Shown: one piece after another, positions 1 through 8,409 of the stretch
Numbering within the stretch: position 1 is the first letter of the stretch
Layout: every line of letters starts with the position of its first letter
Origin: a bacterium 1XD8-76
GTDB lineage: Bacteria; Bacillota; Clostridia; Lachnospirales; Lachnospiraceae
Direction of reading: 5' to 3'
NCBI GenBank assembly: GCA_003611955.1
Contig: RAZE01000001.1
Location: 248,001-312,000, forward strand
Length of the DNA: 64,000 bases
The notes under the pieces: generated by a model
The model's input: the letters and a program-made list of their open reading frames with translations, nothing else
Database searches by the model: none
What the model was told of the DNA's origin: nothing
Program-made: the position numbers and the translations under genes

Positions 1-759
1 ATTTTTTACAGAATCATCATTGCTTTGCCCTGCAATACCCATGATTGCAGTATTTTCGGAAATGCTTTCTTCCGACAAATCATATTGTTCCTTTATTTCC
101 ATAATTGCATCGGAAGCCTTTGAAGCATTTTGAAACTGAACATAACAGGTTGGGTTAAGCGAAATACCGTTTTGTTCCATAAGCGATGTAAACTCTGTCC
201 GCGTCATATATACAGCAACCAGATAAGTCTGCCCCTGATAATATTCCCGGTCATCCGAGCCAAAACCTGCTATGGTAAAGTCAGCAGTTCCCGCAGGGGT
301 CTCGATTGTTACGGTATCACCAATCTCCACATCCAAAGTGAGCTTCGCGTTGGAGCTAAGCATGACTTCGTTATCGCGCTGCGGAAAATCCCCTTCTTCA
401 AGGGCGTTGGAAAGCTGATTCAGATAGATACTGTCAGCACCATATAAAGCAGCTCGTTTCTCTCCAATGTAGTACGGTTGATCTACGTCTGCATTAAAGG
501 CTTCCGACCAACCGACGGCTACAACATCGGAACGACTGCCGATCTCCTCTCCGATGCTCTGAGAGATATTTTCCAACTGTATATGATACTTACCATGTTT
601 ATTCTGTAATTCATTTCTTTTTGTCCGAATGAACATGTCTGCCACGCTGAAAATTGTTGTCACAAGCAATACAGAAATGATAATACACAAAATTGTCATA
701 CGATTTTGCCGCTTCCGCACCTTTGCGGAAATTGGGATAAGACTTAAAAAGCTTTTCAT
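1..759 (-). CDS. FtsX-like ABC exporter permease, N-terminal part (runs off window)
   Basis: Permease subunit of a MacB/FtsX-type exporter. The reading frame opens at the ATG at 759 ([16 protein letters not shown]) and stays open to base 1, so the stop lies outside the window. A basic cytoplasmic start is followed by one hydrophobic segment at about residues 21-42 and then a long extracytoplasmic domain. The domain contains the conserved pattern GDTVTIETP...FTIAGF, typical of MacB-like periplasmic domains. The ATG overlaps the stop of the upstream ATPase (ATGA), so the two are translationally coupled. The kinase/regulator pair upstream suggests an antimicrobial-peptide sensing and resistance module (inference). 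Confidence 0.85.
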   Translation of the reverse strand, partial: MKSFLSLIPISAKVRKRQNRMTILCIIISVLLVTTIFSVADMFIRTKRNELQNKHGKYHIQLENISQSIGEEIGSRSDVVAVGWSEAFNADVDQPYYIGEKRAALYGADSIYLNQLSNALEEGDFPQRDNEVMLSSNAKLTLDVEIGDTVTIETPAGTADFTIAGFGSDDREYYQGQTYLVAVYMTRTEFTSLMEQNGISLNPTCYVQFQNASKASDAIMEIKEQYDLSEESISENTAIMGIAGQSNDDSVKN

Positions 760-1439
760 TCGCGGCACCTCCCCAAATCGGTCAGCACACCGTCCGATAC
801 CTGTAATATCCGGTCTGCACTCTGCGCAATGCTCCTGTTATGAGTAATCATAATAATGGTCTGCTCATACTTTCTCGACGCTTCTTTTAACAGAGCAATG
901 ACTTCTCTGCTGTTCTGCGTGTCAAGATTGCCCGTCGGCTCATCTGCAAGTATCAGCGACGGGCGCGTGATAAGGGCGCGCCCGATCGCCACGCGCTGTT
1001 GCTGTCCGCCGGATAACTGGCCCGGCAGATGGTTGCGGCGTTCTTTCAGATTAAGAACAGCGAGCAGTTCTTCCAGATATTTTTTGTCCGGCTTCTGATA
1101 GTCAAGCAGCACCGGGAAAATAATATTCTGTTCAACGGTAAGCTCCGGCACGAGATTAAACGCCTGAAAAATGAATCCTATATTCCTACGGCGGAAAATG
1201 GTAAGTTTGCTGTCGTTCATGGAAAAAATATCTTTGCCGCCAATCGTGACATTACCGGACGTAGGCGTATCAAGTGCCCCTATCATGTTGAGCAGCGTAC
1301 TTTTGCCGGAGCCGGATTCTCCGATGATGGCCACATACTCGCCCTTTGGAACGGAAAAGCTGACTTTTTTCAAAGCGTGTACGGCGGTTTCGCCGCTTCC
1401 GTAAGTTTTACAGATATTGTTCACTTCCAATAAGTTCAT
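756..1439 (-). CDS. ABC transporter ATPase, LolD/BceA-like
   Basis: ATPase subunit partnering the FtsX-like permease that follows it by an ATGA overlap. At 227 residues it has the family's usual length. Walker A is GESGSGKST (about 40-48), the signature is LSGGQQQR (about 141-148), Walker B is LILADEP followed by TGNLD, and an H-loop lies in MITHN. TGNLD after Walker B is typical of the MacB/LolD/BceA group, which energises mechanotransmission or peptide-detoxifying exporters rather than importers. It lies 71 bases downstream of the histidine kinase gene and is probably cotranscribed with it. Confidence 0.93.
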   Translation of the reverse strand: MNLLEVNNICKTYGSGETAVHALKKVSFSVPKGEYVAIIGESGSGKSTLLNMIGALDTPTSGNVTIGGKDIFSMNDSKLTIFRRRNIGFIFQAFNLVPELTVEQNIIFPVLLDYQKPDKKYLEELLAVLNLKERRNHLPGQLSGGQQQRVAIGRALITRPSLILADEPTGNLDTQNSREVIALLKEASRKYEQTIIMITHNRSIAQSADRILQVSDGVLTDLGRCRE

Positions 1440-1510
1440 GTGTAAACACCTCTTTCTGTTTTGATAACCCCAATATAACAGAGAAATCCTACATCCATAT
1501 TACAATCAGC

Positions 1511-2554
1511 CTACAATTTTGTAGGGTTGAGAAAATTTATTGTAAAAGAGGTCCCCGAGCCCAATGTGCTGTCAACTTCAATTGTTCCGTTATGGGCTTC
1601 TGCGATCGCCTTTGTGAGTGACAGGCCAAGCCCAATACCCTGTGTATCTTTAGAAAAACGGCTCCGATAAAACCGCTTAAATATATGGTGCAAATCCTCC
1701 GGGTGTATGCCGCTTCCGTTATCCTTTACGGTTATCTGGACAATAGAGGGAAACGCCCGCCACTCGATACAGATAAGTCCGCCTTCTTCTGTATGGTCAA
1801 GGGCGTTCTTTACAAGGTTGCCGATCGCTTCGATCATCCAGCTACGATCGCATAAAAGTGTAATTTCTTCATTTCCCGACAAACAAATCTCTTTTCCCTC
1901 CTGTCCGGCGCGGAACAGGAAATGTTTTTTTATGTCCTCCGCAAATTCAGACACATTTTCCAAAGTCTTTTCTAACAGAATCGTACCTGCATCCAGTTTC
2001 GTGATTTTCAAAAGGTTTTGTACCAGTGTTTCTATACGGTCAAACTCCTGTTCGGAAAGCAAACTAAATTCCTGTATTGTTGAAAGCTCTTTCTCTTTTG
2101 CTTCGTCCTGTATCAGCCCGTTATAAATATTAAGAGCGGCAAGAGGCGTTTTTAACTGGTGCGAAATATCGGATATGGTTTCGCGCAAAAACTTCTTTGA
2201 GTCCTTCTCATTTTCTGCGTGGGCATTTAAGATGGCAACCAAAGAATTCACTTCATGGAATAACCGGTATAATTCGCCCTCGTCGTTACACTCAACAGAA
2301 ACATTTTTGTTGCCGGCTATATATTCCGTAATCTGCGCTATGGCATTTTTCATGATTTTATGCTGCTCCCTAAAATATCCATAACAAAGCAGCAATATTA
2401 CAGCCCCCATACACACGCCGCATATTATGATATAATCCTCCACATTCTTAACATGAAAGCTTACTAATGCCGCTGAAATCAGTACAAAACCCAGAATACA
2501 AAATAAAATACCGACAAAAAGAAATTTGATTTTTCGGTTCACCAATATTTTCAT
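1511..2554 (-). CDS. Membrane sensor histidine kinase
   Basis: Sensor kinase with two hydrophobic segments (about residues 8-33 and 41-60) separated by only a few residues, so there is almost no external sensor domain. This resembles intramembrane-sensing kinases of the BceS type. The phospho-acceptor His is at about 132 in the motif SDISHQLKTPLAAL. The ATPase boxes NLVKNALDH, DNGSGI and GIGLGLS follow. The ATG at 2554 lies 8 bases after the regulator's stop; an upstream ATG at 2581 would overlap that gene and is less likely. Small-loop kinases next to FtsX-type exporters usually read transporter activity rather than a free ligand (established for Bce systems; inferred here). Confidence 0.88.
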   Translation of the reverse strand: MKILVNRKIKFLFVGILFCILGFVLISAALVSFHVKNVEDYIIICGVCMGAVILLLCYGYFREQHKIMKNAIAQITEYIAGNKNVSVECNDEGELYRLFHEVNSLVAILNAHAENEKDSKKFLRETISDISHQLKTPLAALNIYNGLIQDEAKEKELSTIQEFSLLSEQEFDRIETLVQNLLKITKLDAGTILLEKTLENVSEFAEDIKKHFLFRAGQEGKEICLSGNEEITLLCDRSWMIEAIGNLVKNALDHTEEGGLICIEWRAFPSIVQITVKDNGSGIHPEDLHHIFKRFYRSRFSKDTQGIGLGLSLTKAIAEAHNGTIEVDSTLGSGTSFTINFLNPTKL

Positions 2555-2562
2555 GATACACC

Positions 2563-3249
2563 TCAATCTACCGTATTCCATTTGTAGCCCATGCCGCGAA
2601 CGGTAACAATCCTTTTTGGCTCTCCCGGATTATCCTCAATTTTTGTGCGAAGTCTGCGGATATAAACGGTAAGAGAATTACTGTCTATATAATTTTCGCT
2701 GCAATCCCACAGCTTTCCTAAAATCTGTTCCGGGGAAAGTATCTGGTCGGGGTTTTCCATGAACAGGCATAATAATTTGTATTCACCCGCAGTCAAGTCG
2801 AGCAGTTCCCCTCGTTTATACACCTCGCCTTTCAGGAGTTTTACGCTTATATCATTGGAATTCCATTCTGTAACAGCGGTATTGAAATTTTCACTCCTGC
2901 GGAGCAATGCGTTAATCCTTGACATAAATATTGCCAGTTTGAAAGGCTTTGTGATATAGTCATCACCCCCAATATCAAGCCCCATAATAATATCTGTTTC
3001 CTCATCAGCAGCAGTGAGAAATATGACAGGCACTTTTGAAGTCAAACGTATCTTTTTGCAAAAATCAAAGCCGGAACCATCGGGAAGCGATACATCCAAA
3101 ACAGCCAGATCATATTCTCCCCTTTCCCATAATATATCCGCTTCCAAAGTGGTGCGGGCAACTATCACTTCATATCCTTGCTTTTTCAAGGCAAAAGAGA
3201 GCCCGCTTATCAGGCTCAAATCATCTTCCAATAAAAACAGTCGTTTCAT
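2563..3249 (-). CDS. OmpR-family response regulator
   Basis: DNA-binding regulator of the neighbouring kinase. The receiver domain carries the acidic pair EDD (residues 8-10), the phosphorylated Asp at about 52 (LAVLDVSLPDG), a conserved Thr in FLTAA and Lys in ITKPF. The C-terminal winged helix contains LTAGEYKLLCLF and VTVRGMGYKW, typical of Trans_reg_C. It is the first gene of an apparent regulator-kinase-ATPase-permease operon that starts at a near-consensus promoter about 100 bases upstream. Its start codon overlaps the stop of a 23-codon upstream frame. Confidence 0.93.
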   Translation of the reverse strand: MKRLFLLEDDLSLISGLSFALKKQGYEVIVARTTLEADILWERGEYDLAVLDVSLPDGSGFDFCKKIRLTSKVPVIFLTAADEETDIIMGLDIGGDDYITKPFKLAIFMSRINALLRRSENFNTAVTEWNSNDISVKLLKGEVYKRGELLDLTAGEYKLLCLFMENPDQILSPEQILGKLWDCSENYIDSNSLTVYIRRLRTKIEDNPGEPKRIVTVRGMGYKWNTVD

Positions 3250-3317
3250 TTTATTCTCCCACCTTTCTGAAATACCCCGTTTTTTGCGGCTTCCAGTGCA
3301 GAAATATACTCAAGCAT
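3246..3317 (-). other. 23-codon upstream micro-ORF, possible HTH-gene remnant
   Basis: A short frame beginning at the ATG at 3317 encodes MLEYISALEAAKNGVFQKGG plus RIK. Its TGA overlaps the regulator's ATG (AAATGA). It sits inside the leader of the promoter at 3354-3382, so it is transcribed. The ends, YISALEAAK and GRIK, resemble the ends of small excisionase/MerR-like HTH proteins of Firmicutes, with the middle missing. It may be a decayed gene or may couple translation to the regulator. The ribosome site is weak. Confidence 0.35.
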
Positions 3318-3353
3318 TCTTACTCACTTCTTCTCATATTTTTAACAGTTATA

Positions 3354-3382
3354 ATTATATGTATCCAACCGAACAGTTTCAA
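3354..3382 (-). promoter_or_regulatory. Sigma-A promoter of the two-component/ABC operon
   Basis: On the minus strand, TTGAAA (3382-3377), a 17-base spacer and TATAAT (3359-3354). Start of transcription is expected near 3347, giving a leader of about 100 bases before the response regulator. Confidence 0.75.
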
Positions 3383-3484
3383 GTATTTAGTATCTGCTGA
3401 AAACTCCTACTGAATAATAAAAGGAATAGATAAAACTTTTCTTTTGTAGTATGATATTTCTATATGAAAAGAAAGGAGTTCTTC

Positions 3485-4498
3485 ATGCAGTTTTCCTGGT
3501 TAGAAGAAATTCCGAACGAATGGCGGCATGTCCTTGTGATCGGAAGAACTATTATAAGAGACAGTCAGAAATATCATATTGTCGGTATGTCATCGGGAGA
3601 TAAATTACAGCTCCATATCCTCGAGCCCTTCTGTGAGCCCGAGGTTCCTCCCCGCAGGAAAAAGGGGCCCTGTCGGCAGAGAAAGCTGTTGCGGGAACAG
3701 GAGGAATCGGATATCTGCTATCTGCACTGCAGCGAATTTCAGCTGGGGGACACGAAGCTGAAAATACAGGGCGGATGCGGCGGTTCCCTGAAGTATTCCG
3801 AACAGGATTACCGGACGATCCATCTCTTTCTTGATATGATGCGGGCCGGATGGGTCGTGCCCGACTGGCTGAAGGAGGAGGACTGGAACAATCTGCAGTT
3901 GATTACCCTGACGGTTGCGAACCGAAAAAGACTGCCGAAGTACTCCCCGGATATGCCCATTATTGTAAAGCACAGCCCCGACCACACAAGGCATCTCGTC
4001 GAAAAAAAAATTACCTTAACCGTGGGAAAAAGCCGCTCCTTTTCTTTCATCGACCACGAGGGGAGCGAAGTCCGGTGTCACATCAACCGGGTTTCCCTGA
4101 TCGATGTATGGGAGGACACGAAAAGGGATTTAAGCGATCCCTGGTACATCAAAAAAGTAACGCCCGAACGGCTGCAGGAAATAAGAGAACACTGCTATAA
4201 AGCGCTGGAACAGAGCTGTCCGGAAGGTATGTGCTACATCGGGATAGAGTACGAGTGCGACAGAGATTACCAGCTGCAATTTTATTCCCGGGAATATTTA
4301 GATTCTTATCCGGAAAGTCACAGCGGAAGCGCCGCCCTCCTGATGATGCACTTGAAGCCCGATCAGGAGGCCGGAACCCACGGCCTCCCGTTAAAAGGCA
4401 CTGTGATTCAGACAGCGGTTTCTCCCGATACCGTGAATATCCCTGCCGAATTGTTTCTGTATTATGAGAAAAAGGATGAGTGGGAGGAGCATCTATGA
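3485..4498 (+). CDS. Unknown protein, 337 aa
   Basis: I do not recognise this family. The protein is soluble by eye, with no signal peptide or membrane segment. It has a basic patch with PPRRKKGPCRQRK near residues 55-70 and an acidic C-terminus. The ATG at 3485 is chosen because AAAGGAG sits six bases upstream; an in-frame ATG at 3464 would place that ribosome site inside the gene. The stop overlaps the start of the DJ-1 family gene (ATGA), so the two are expressed together. GC is moderate and like its neighbours. The C-terminal half contains pattern CYIGIEYECDRDYQLQFYSR, which suggests beta strands, but no catalytic motif is evident. Confidence 0.8.
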   Translation: MQFSWLEEIPNEWRHVLVIGRTIIRDSQKYHIVGMSSGDKLQLHILEPFCEPEVPPRRKKGPCRQRKLLREQEESDICYLHCSEFQLGDTKLKIQGGCGGSLKYSEQDYRTIHLFLDMMRAGWVVPDWLKEEDWNNLQLITLTVANRKRLPKYSPDMPIIVKHSPDHTRHLVEKKITLTVGKSRSFSFIDHEGSEVRCHINRVSLIDVWEDTKRDLSDPWYIKKVTPERLQEIREHCYKALEQSCPEGMCYIGIEYECDRDYQLQFYSREYLDSYPESHSGSAALLMMHLKPDQEAGTHGLPLKGTVIQTAVSPDTVNIPAELFLYYEKKDEWEEHL

Positions 4499-5079
4499 AA
4501 GACATCGTTTTACTGTATGACGACTGTTGTATCTACGAGATCGTTATCTTAAATTATTTTCTGCGAGCGACGGGAAGTTCCCTCGTCTTCTGTTCCCCGG
4601 ATGGGCGGAAGATAACGGCGACGGAGGGGTACTCCATTCTTCCCGATGCCGCGCTCCCGGATATCGATCTGTCCGATGTCAGAAGCTTTATCGTCCCAGG
4701 CGGCGATATATCCCACATCGACACGCCCGCCGTCTACGAATGCCTGAATACTCTGCATTCGTCAAATGTGCTGGTTGCCGGCATCTGCGCCGGTGTAGAT
4801 ATTCTGGAGAAGGCCGGCCTGCTGGAAGGCATACGTTCTTCCCACCAGAAAGAGTACGATTGTGTCCTGGACGGAAATGTCCTCACCGCCAGAGCCAACG
4901 CCTATGTCGATTTCGCCATAGAAGCCGCAAAGGCTCTTGACCTGTTCGAGGACGAGGCGGATCTGCTGGAAACCGTCGCCTTCTGGAAAGAATTTAAGCG
5001 CGCCCCTATCGCAGCCACCGCATCATCTCATCATAGTTCTCCGGTCGATGCGGAAATATGCAGTTTGTGCAATCCTTGA
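4495..5079 (+). CDS. DJ-1/PfpI family protein
   Basis: Class I glutamine-amidotransferase-like fold of the DJ-1/PfpI group. The start MKDIVLLYDD matches the family's first strand. The conserved nucleophile elbow VAGICAGVDIL places the reactive Cys at about 98, and the glycine-rich SFIVPGGD precedes it. Family members are chaperone/glyoxalase-like proteins, cysteine proteases or regulator modules; which applies here cannot be read from sequence. The ATG at 4495 overlaps the previous stop. The last 25 codons, rich in Ser and His, lie antisense over the 3' end of the small Cys-rich gene. Confidence 0.85.
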   Translation: MKDIVLLYDDCCIYEIVILNYFLRATGSSLVFCSPDGRKITATEGYSILPDAALPDIDLSDVRSFIVPGGDISHIDTPAVYECLNTLHSSNVLVAGICAGVDILEKAGLLEGIRSSHQKEYDCVLDGNVLTARANAYVDFAIEAAKALDLFEDEADLLETVAFWKEFKRAPIAATASSHHSSPVDAEICSLCNP

Positions 5080-5239
5080 TATTCCCTCTGTCTTTCCCCC
5101 TGTACATGGGATTCCCCGGGCAGTCCTGCCTGTCGTACAGCGGACAGTAGCAGAACAGACAGTTAAAGTCCCCTGTGCTTTTATGGCAGGGGAAATATTT
5201 ACAGTCCCTGTTTTCAAAAAATCGATAGGAATTTTCCAT
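5006..5239 (-). CDS. Small cysteine-rich protein
   Basis: A 77-residue protein with eight or more Cys, arranged CKYFPC near residues 13-18, CLFCYC near 27-32, and CTNC near 57-60. The start pattern SYRFFENRDCKYFPCH matches the 'cysteine-rich small domain' family (PF04071 type), thought to bind metal; its function is unknown. The ATG at 5239 has AGAGGAAA upstream. The gene follows the PHP phosphoesterase after 53 bases and its 3' end overlaps the convergent DJ-1 gene by 74 bases. Confidence 0.85.
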   Translation of the reverse strand: MENSYRFFENRDCKYFPCHKSTGDFNCLFCYCPLYDRQDCPGNPMYRGKDRGNIKDCTNCIFPHRPENYDEMMRWLR

Positions 5240-5292
5240 CTTTTTTCCTCTCTTTCCGGAATGCTTTTGCGGAATCCGGACTGTGCCGTCAG

Positions 5293-6150
5293 TCAAATAT
5301 AGGCCAGCCTGCAGTGATGTTGTCCCACCTGAATAGCCGGCTTCGTCTTTCCGTGGTAATCGCTCCCACAGGTTACGATCAGATTCCTCTCCTTCGCTAT
5401 GCCATAAAAAAATTCCGCCTGCTCCCTCGTATGGTAACTGCTGAACGCCTCCACTCCATCCGGACCGAGATCCAGTATCTCATCCAGCAGATCTATATTC
5501 TGTTTCAGATTTACCCACGGATGCGCCAGCACCGCAAATCCCCCGTTTGCGTGGATCACATCAAGGATATCTTCCATCCCCGGATATTTTTCCTCTGCAT
5601 AACAGGATTTTCCCTGCGCATAATAATCCCAGTAAAAATTGACGTAAGGGTTATCTCCCCTTGAACCGCCCGGACGGTACGGTTTTAACAGCGGATGATC
5701 CGCGTACTCCGGCCTGGATAAAAGGACTTCTGCAAACATTTCCCCCGTCCATATATCCTTCCAGTAGTTGTCTTTCGCGATCTCCCACATATCATTTTCC
5801 GTCACATGGAAGCCAAGCACCTGTGTCTGCACAAGCCTTTCCATGGAAGTCCGAATGCTCTGTTCTTCTATGTTCCGCTCAATCTCCATAAAGTCATTGC
5901 TTTTATAGTCTATGCCATAGCCGAGCATATGAAAATTGATATCCCGGAAAGTGCAGTCGATCTCAATCCCCGGTATATAACAGATATTTCGTGCTTTCGC
6001 CGCCTCTGCCGCCTCCGCGTTTGCCCTCACGCAGTTGTGGTCCGTGACAGACATTATCTTTATGCCTGCATCAGAACATTTCCTTACCAGTTCCGACGGA
6101 CTGAACTCGCCGTCGTCACTGTATCTGCTGTGCATATGTAAATCAACCAT
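5293..6150 (-). CDS. PHP-domain metal-dependent phosphoesterase
   Basis: PHP-domain protein of the TrpH/YciV group. The N-terminal metal motif HMH is at residues 5-7 in VDLHMHSRYSDDG, SVTDHN follows, a central Glu lies in YIPGIEIDC, HPW appears in FAVLAHPW, and the last metal motif is TCGSDYHG. Relatives hydrolyse nucleotide monophosphates such as 3',5'-bisphosphates or short oligonucleotides. At 285 residues it is of family length. It overlaps the upstream MFS gene by 8 bases, so uptake and hydrolysis of a phosphorylated compound or its product may be linked (inference). Confidence 0.9.
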   Translation of the reverse strand: MVDLHMHSRYSDDGEFSPSELVRKCSDAGIKIMSVTDHNCVRANAEAAEAAKARNICYIPGIEIDCTFRDINFHMLGYGIDYKSNDFMEIERNIEEQSIRTSMERLVQTQVLGFHVTENDMWEIAKDNYWKDIWTGEMFAEVLLSRPEYADHPLLKPYRPGGSRGDNPYVNFYWDYYAQGKSCYAEEKYPGMEDILDVIHANGGFAVLAHPWVNLKQNIDLLDEILDLGPDGVEAFSSYHTREQAEFFYGIAKERNLIVTCGSDYHGKTKPAIQVGQHHCRLAYI

Positions 6151-7327
6151 GTTTCACCCTCCTCAACAGTTTTTCATGCATCATCGTCATCAGCACCAGG
6201 ATAATCAAAAGATATACCGGAAGCAGCGATGCGCTGATATGGTTTGCGATCAGACCGAATACCGGCGGCATCAGACAGGTTCCCACATAAGCTGCCGCCA
6301 TCTGCACTCCGATCACTGCCTGGGATTTATCCGCCCCGAAATGTTCCGGCGTGGAGTGAATGATCGACGGATAGATCGGCGCACAGCCAAGGCCGATCGT
6401 GATCAGTCCAAGGAGCGCGGCTTTCCCTCCAAGCGGCAGAAGCAGCAACAGAATCCCAAACAGGATAAATCCCTGTCCCAGCCTTATCATCTGCGTATCG
6501 CTCAGTTTTATGGTCAGAAACCCGCCCAGCGCCCGCCCTGCGGTGATCCCGATATAAAACAGACTGGCAAATCCCGCCGCAGCCTCGGAAGTAAGTCCGC
6601 CGTGCAGCACAAGATAGCTGCTCGCCCAGAGCCCGGAGGTCTGTTCCACCGCACAATAGCAGAAAAAAGTGACCATCACCTCTTTCGCTCCCGGAATCCG
6701 GAAGATCTGCGGAAGCGAAAGCGTTTCACCCGACGCCGATCCGACGTCCGCCTTTTCCCCGGAGCCCGCCCCTGCTTCTCCCTTTCTTCTCCACAGCGGC
6801 AAACTGAACAACAAGACAGCCGTCAACAAAATCTGCAGGATCCCGATATAGCGGTAACCCATATTCCAGGTCTGACCGTTCGACAGCGCAAATCCCATGA
6901 TGTAAGGTCCCAGGGAAGCTCCCACTCCCCACATACAGTGCAGCCAGCTCATGTGGCGGCTGGCATAGTGAAGCGCCACATAGTTATTCAGAGATGCATC
7001 CACACAGCCCGCACCGAGTCCATAGGGGATTGCCCAGATGCACAGCGCAATATAGGAATGGCTTATCGAAAAGCCAAACAGCGCGACGGCGGTTGTGAGC
7101 ACGCTGACCGCAGTCACCTTTCCCGTTCCGAGCTTCTTTGTCAGACGGTCGCACTGCAGACTGGAGACGATGGTTCCCGCCGCAATGATCATGGAGATTC
7201 CGCCCGCATAGGAGACAGGCACCGAGAACTCCCGATACATGATCGGCCACGCGGAGCCCAGAAGCGAATCCGGGAGCCCCAGACTGATGAACGCCAGATA
7301 TATGATCGCCAGTAACAGTTGAAACAT
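6143..7327 (-). CDS. MFS transporter
   Basis: A 394-residue, 12-helix major facilitator superfamily protein. The first helix starts at once (MFQLLLAIIYLAFISLGLPDSLLG). The A-like loop CDRLTKKLGTGK lies between helices 2 and 3, and a basic, Gly-rich central loop (about residues 185-205) separates the halves. GLPDSLLGSAWP is typical of the FucP/YbjJ-like branch. The substrate is unknown. A good AAAGGAG site precedes the ATG. The promoter is shared back to back with the AraC-type regulator, which probably controls it. Confidence 0.88.
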   Translation of the reverse strand: MFQLLLAIIYLAFISLGLPDSLLGSAWPIMYREFSVPVSYAGGISMIIAAGTIVSSLQCDRLTKKLGTGKVTAVSVLTTAVALFGFSISHSYIALCIWAIPYGLGAGCVDASLNNYVALHYASRHMSWLHCMWGVGASLGPYIMGFALSNGQTWNMGYRYIGILQILLTAVLLFSLPLWRRKGEAGAGSGEKADVGSASGETLSLPQIFRIPGAKEVMVTFFCYCAVEQTSGLWASSYLVLHGGLTSEAAAGFASLFYIGITAGRALGGFLTIKLSDTQMIRLGQGFILFGILLLLLPLGGKAALLGLITIGLGCAPIYPSIIHSTPEHFGADKSQAVIGVQMAAAYVGTCLMPPVFGLIANHISASLLPVYLLIILVLMTMMHEKLLRRVKHG

Positions 7328-7368
7328 TTTCTTTACTCCTTTACTTCCGTTTCTCTTTTGCTTCCACT

Positions 7369-7397
7369 ATGATATCGACATTTTTATCTTGTTACAA
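7369..7397 (-). promoter_or_regulatory. Promoter of the MFS-PHP-Cys operon
   Basis: Minus strand TTGTAA (7397-7392), 17 bases, TATCAT (7374-7369). Its -35 box overlaps the plus-strand -35 of the AraC gene within the palindrome TTGTTACAA. Confidence 0.65.
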
Positions 7398-7417
7398 GTT
7401 GATTTTGGACATATAAT
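7389..7417 (+). promoter_or_regulatory. Promoter of the AraC-type gene
   Basis: TTGTTA (7389-7394), 17 bases, TATAAT (7412-7417). It is about 33 bases before the ATG at 7450. The two divergent promoters share 7392-7394, so RNA polymerase cannot occupy both at once. Confidence 0.7.
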
Positions 7418-7449
7418 ATAAAAAAACCGCCCAAAACAGGAGAAGAAAT

Positions 7450-8409
7450 ATGGCTCTGCAGAAATGTACACTGAATCTGAATCCGAAACGAAAAGAACTG
7501 AACCCCCACGGTACTCTGGCTTTTCCCTGCGCCGGATATTCCTCCGTCTACACGGACAATGAGGAGAACGCCATACCCTGGCACTGGCACGAGGAGTTGG
7601 AGATTATATATGTCGCGGAAGGGCGCATAGAATTGAAAATACCCTCCCGATCATTTTATATCGAGGAGGGGAATGCCTTTGTCATAAATTCCAATATTCT
7701 TCACTATGGTATCGGCGCCGATCACTGCCATCTTTACTCTCTCGTCTTCAGCCCCCTGCTTGTCACCGGAAATGAGGCTTCCGTGTTTGCCCAGAAATAC
7801 ATACAGCCGTTGATCTCCTCAGACTGCTTTACCGGTATTCCGCTTTTGAGCTCCGGGCATCCGGATATCATCCGCCGGTTTCTTGCCGCTTTTGACGCCA
7901 TGCAGAAGGAGCCCGCCGGGTTCGAATTTACCGTCAGAGAAAATTTGTCCCGAATCTGCTTTTCTCTGTCAAAAGAATTTGAAGATACATGGAACGCGCC
8001 GGAGATTTCCCGGAGCCAGGATAATCTGCGCATCCGGAAAATGTTGGAATTCATCCACAAAAATTATTCCGCCGATATCTCTCTTGCCGAGATTGCCAGA
8101 GCCGCTGATATCGGCGAACGGGAATGTTTGCGCTGTTTCCGGAAGACAATACAGCTCTCACCCATCCAGTATCTCCTGAAATACCGGATCATGCAGGGTG
8201 CGGAAATGCTTTTATGCTGTCCGGAAAACAGTATCTCCGAAATAGCATCCTCCTGCGGATTTGACAGTCCCAGCAATTTCGCGGCCACCTTCAAACGGTT
8301 TTATAACCGCACGCCGCGGGAGTACCGAAAGAATGCCGGGGATCTTTTCAGCCGTCCATCCTCCATCTCAAAAACTTCGTCGCACAGCTCATCCAGATCT
8401 TCCCTGTGA
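7450..8409 (+). CDS. AraC-family transcriptional regulator
   Basis: The N-terminal cupin sensor (about residues 20-120) carries IPWHWHEELEIIYV, the usual AraC_binding start, and a YIEEGNAFVINSNILH strand. The C-terminal double helix-turn-helix has ISLAEIARAADIGERECLRCFRK and the second-helix motif ISEIASSCGFDSPSNFAATFKR ending at TPREYRK. The natural domain ends near residue 296. The remaining tail, rich in Ser (SKTSSHSSSRSSL), is read antisense through the 3' end of the ABC ATPase gene. Divergence from the MFS gene suggests control of that operon and of itself. Confidence 0.92.
   Translation: MALQKCTLNLNPKRKELNPHGTLAFPCAGYSSVYTDNEENAIPWHWHEELEIIYVAEGRIELKIPSRSFYIEEGNAFVINSNILHYGIGADHCHLYSLVFSPLLVTGNEASVFAQKYIQPLISSDCFTGIPLLSSGHPDIIRRFLAAFDAMQKEPAGFEFTVRENLSRICFSLSKEFEDTWNAPEISRSQDNLRIRKMLEFIHKNYSADISLAEIARAADIGERECLRCFRKTIQLSPIQYLLKYRIMQGAEMLLCCPENSISEIASSCGFDSPSNFAATFKRFYNRTPREYRKNAGDLFSRPSSISKTSSHSSSRSSL

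Noticed and set aside
6035-7315. Plus-strand frame of about 426 codons opposite the MFS gene
   Set aside because: Translation is rich in Arg, Gln and His, typical of a shadow of membrane-protein codons; no start signal.
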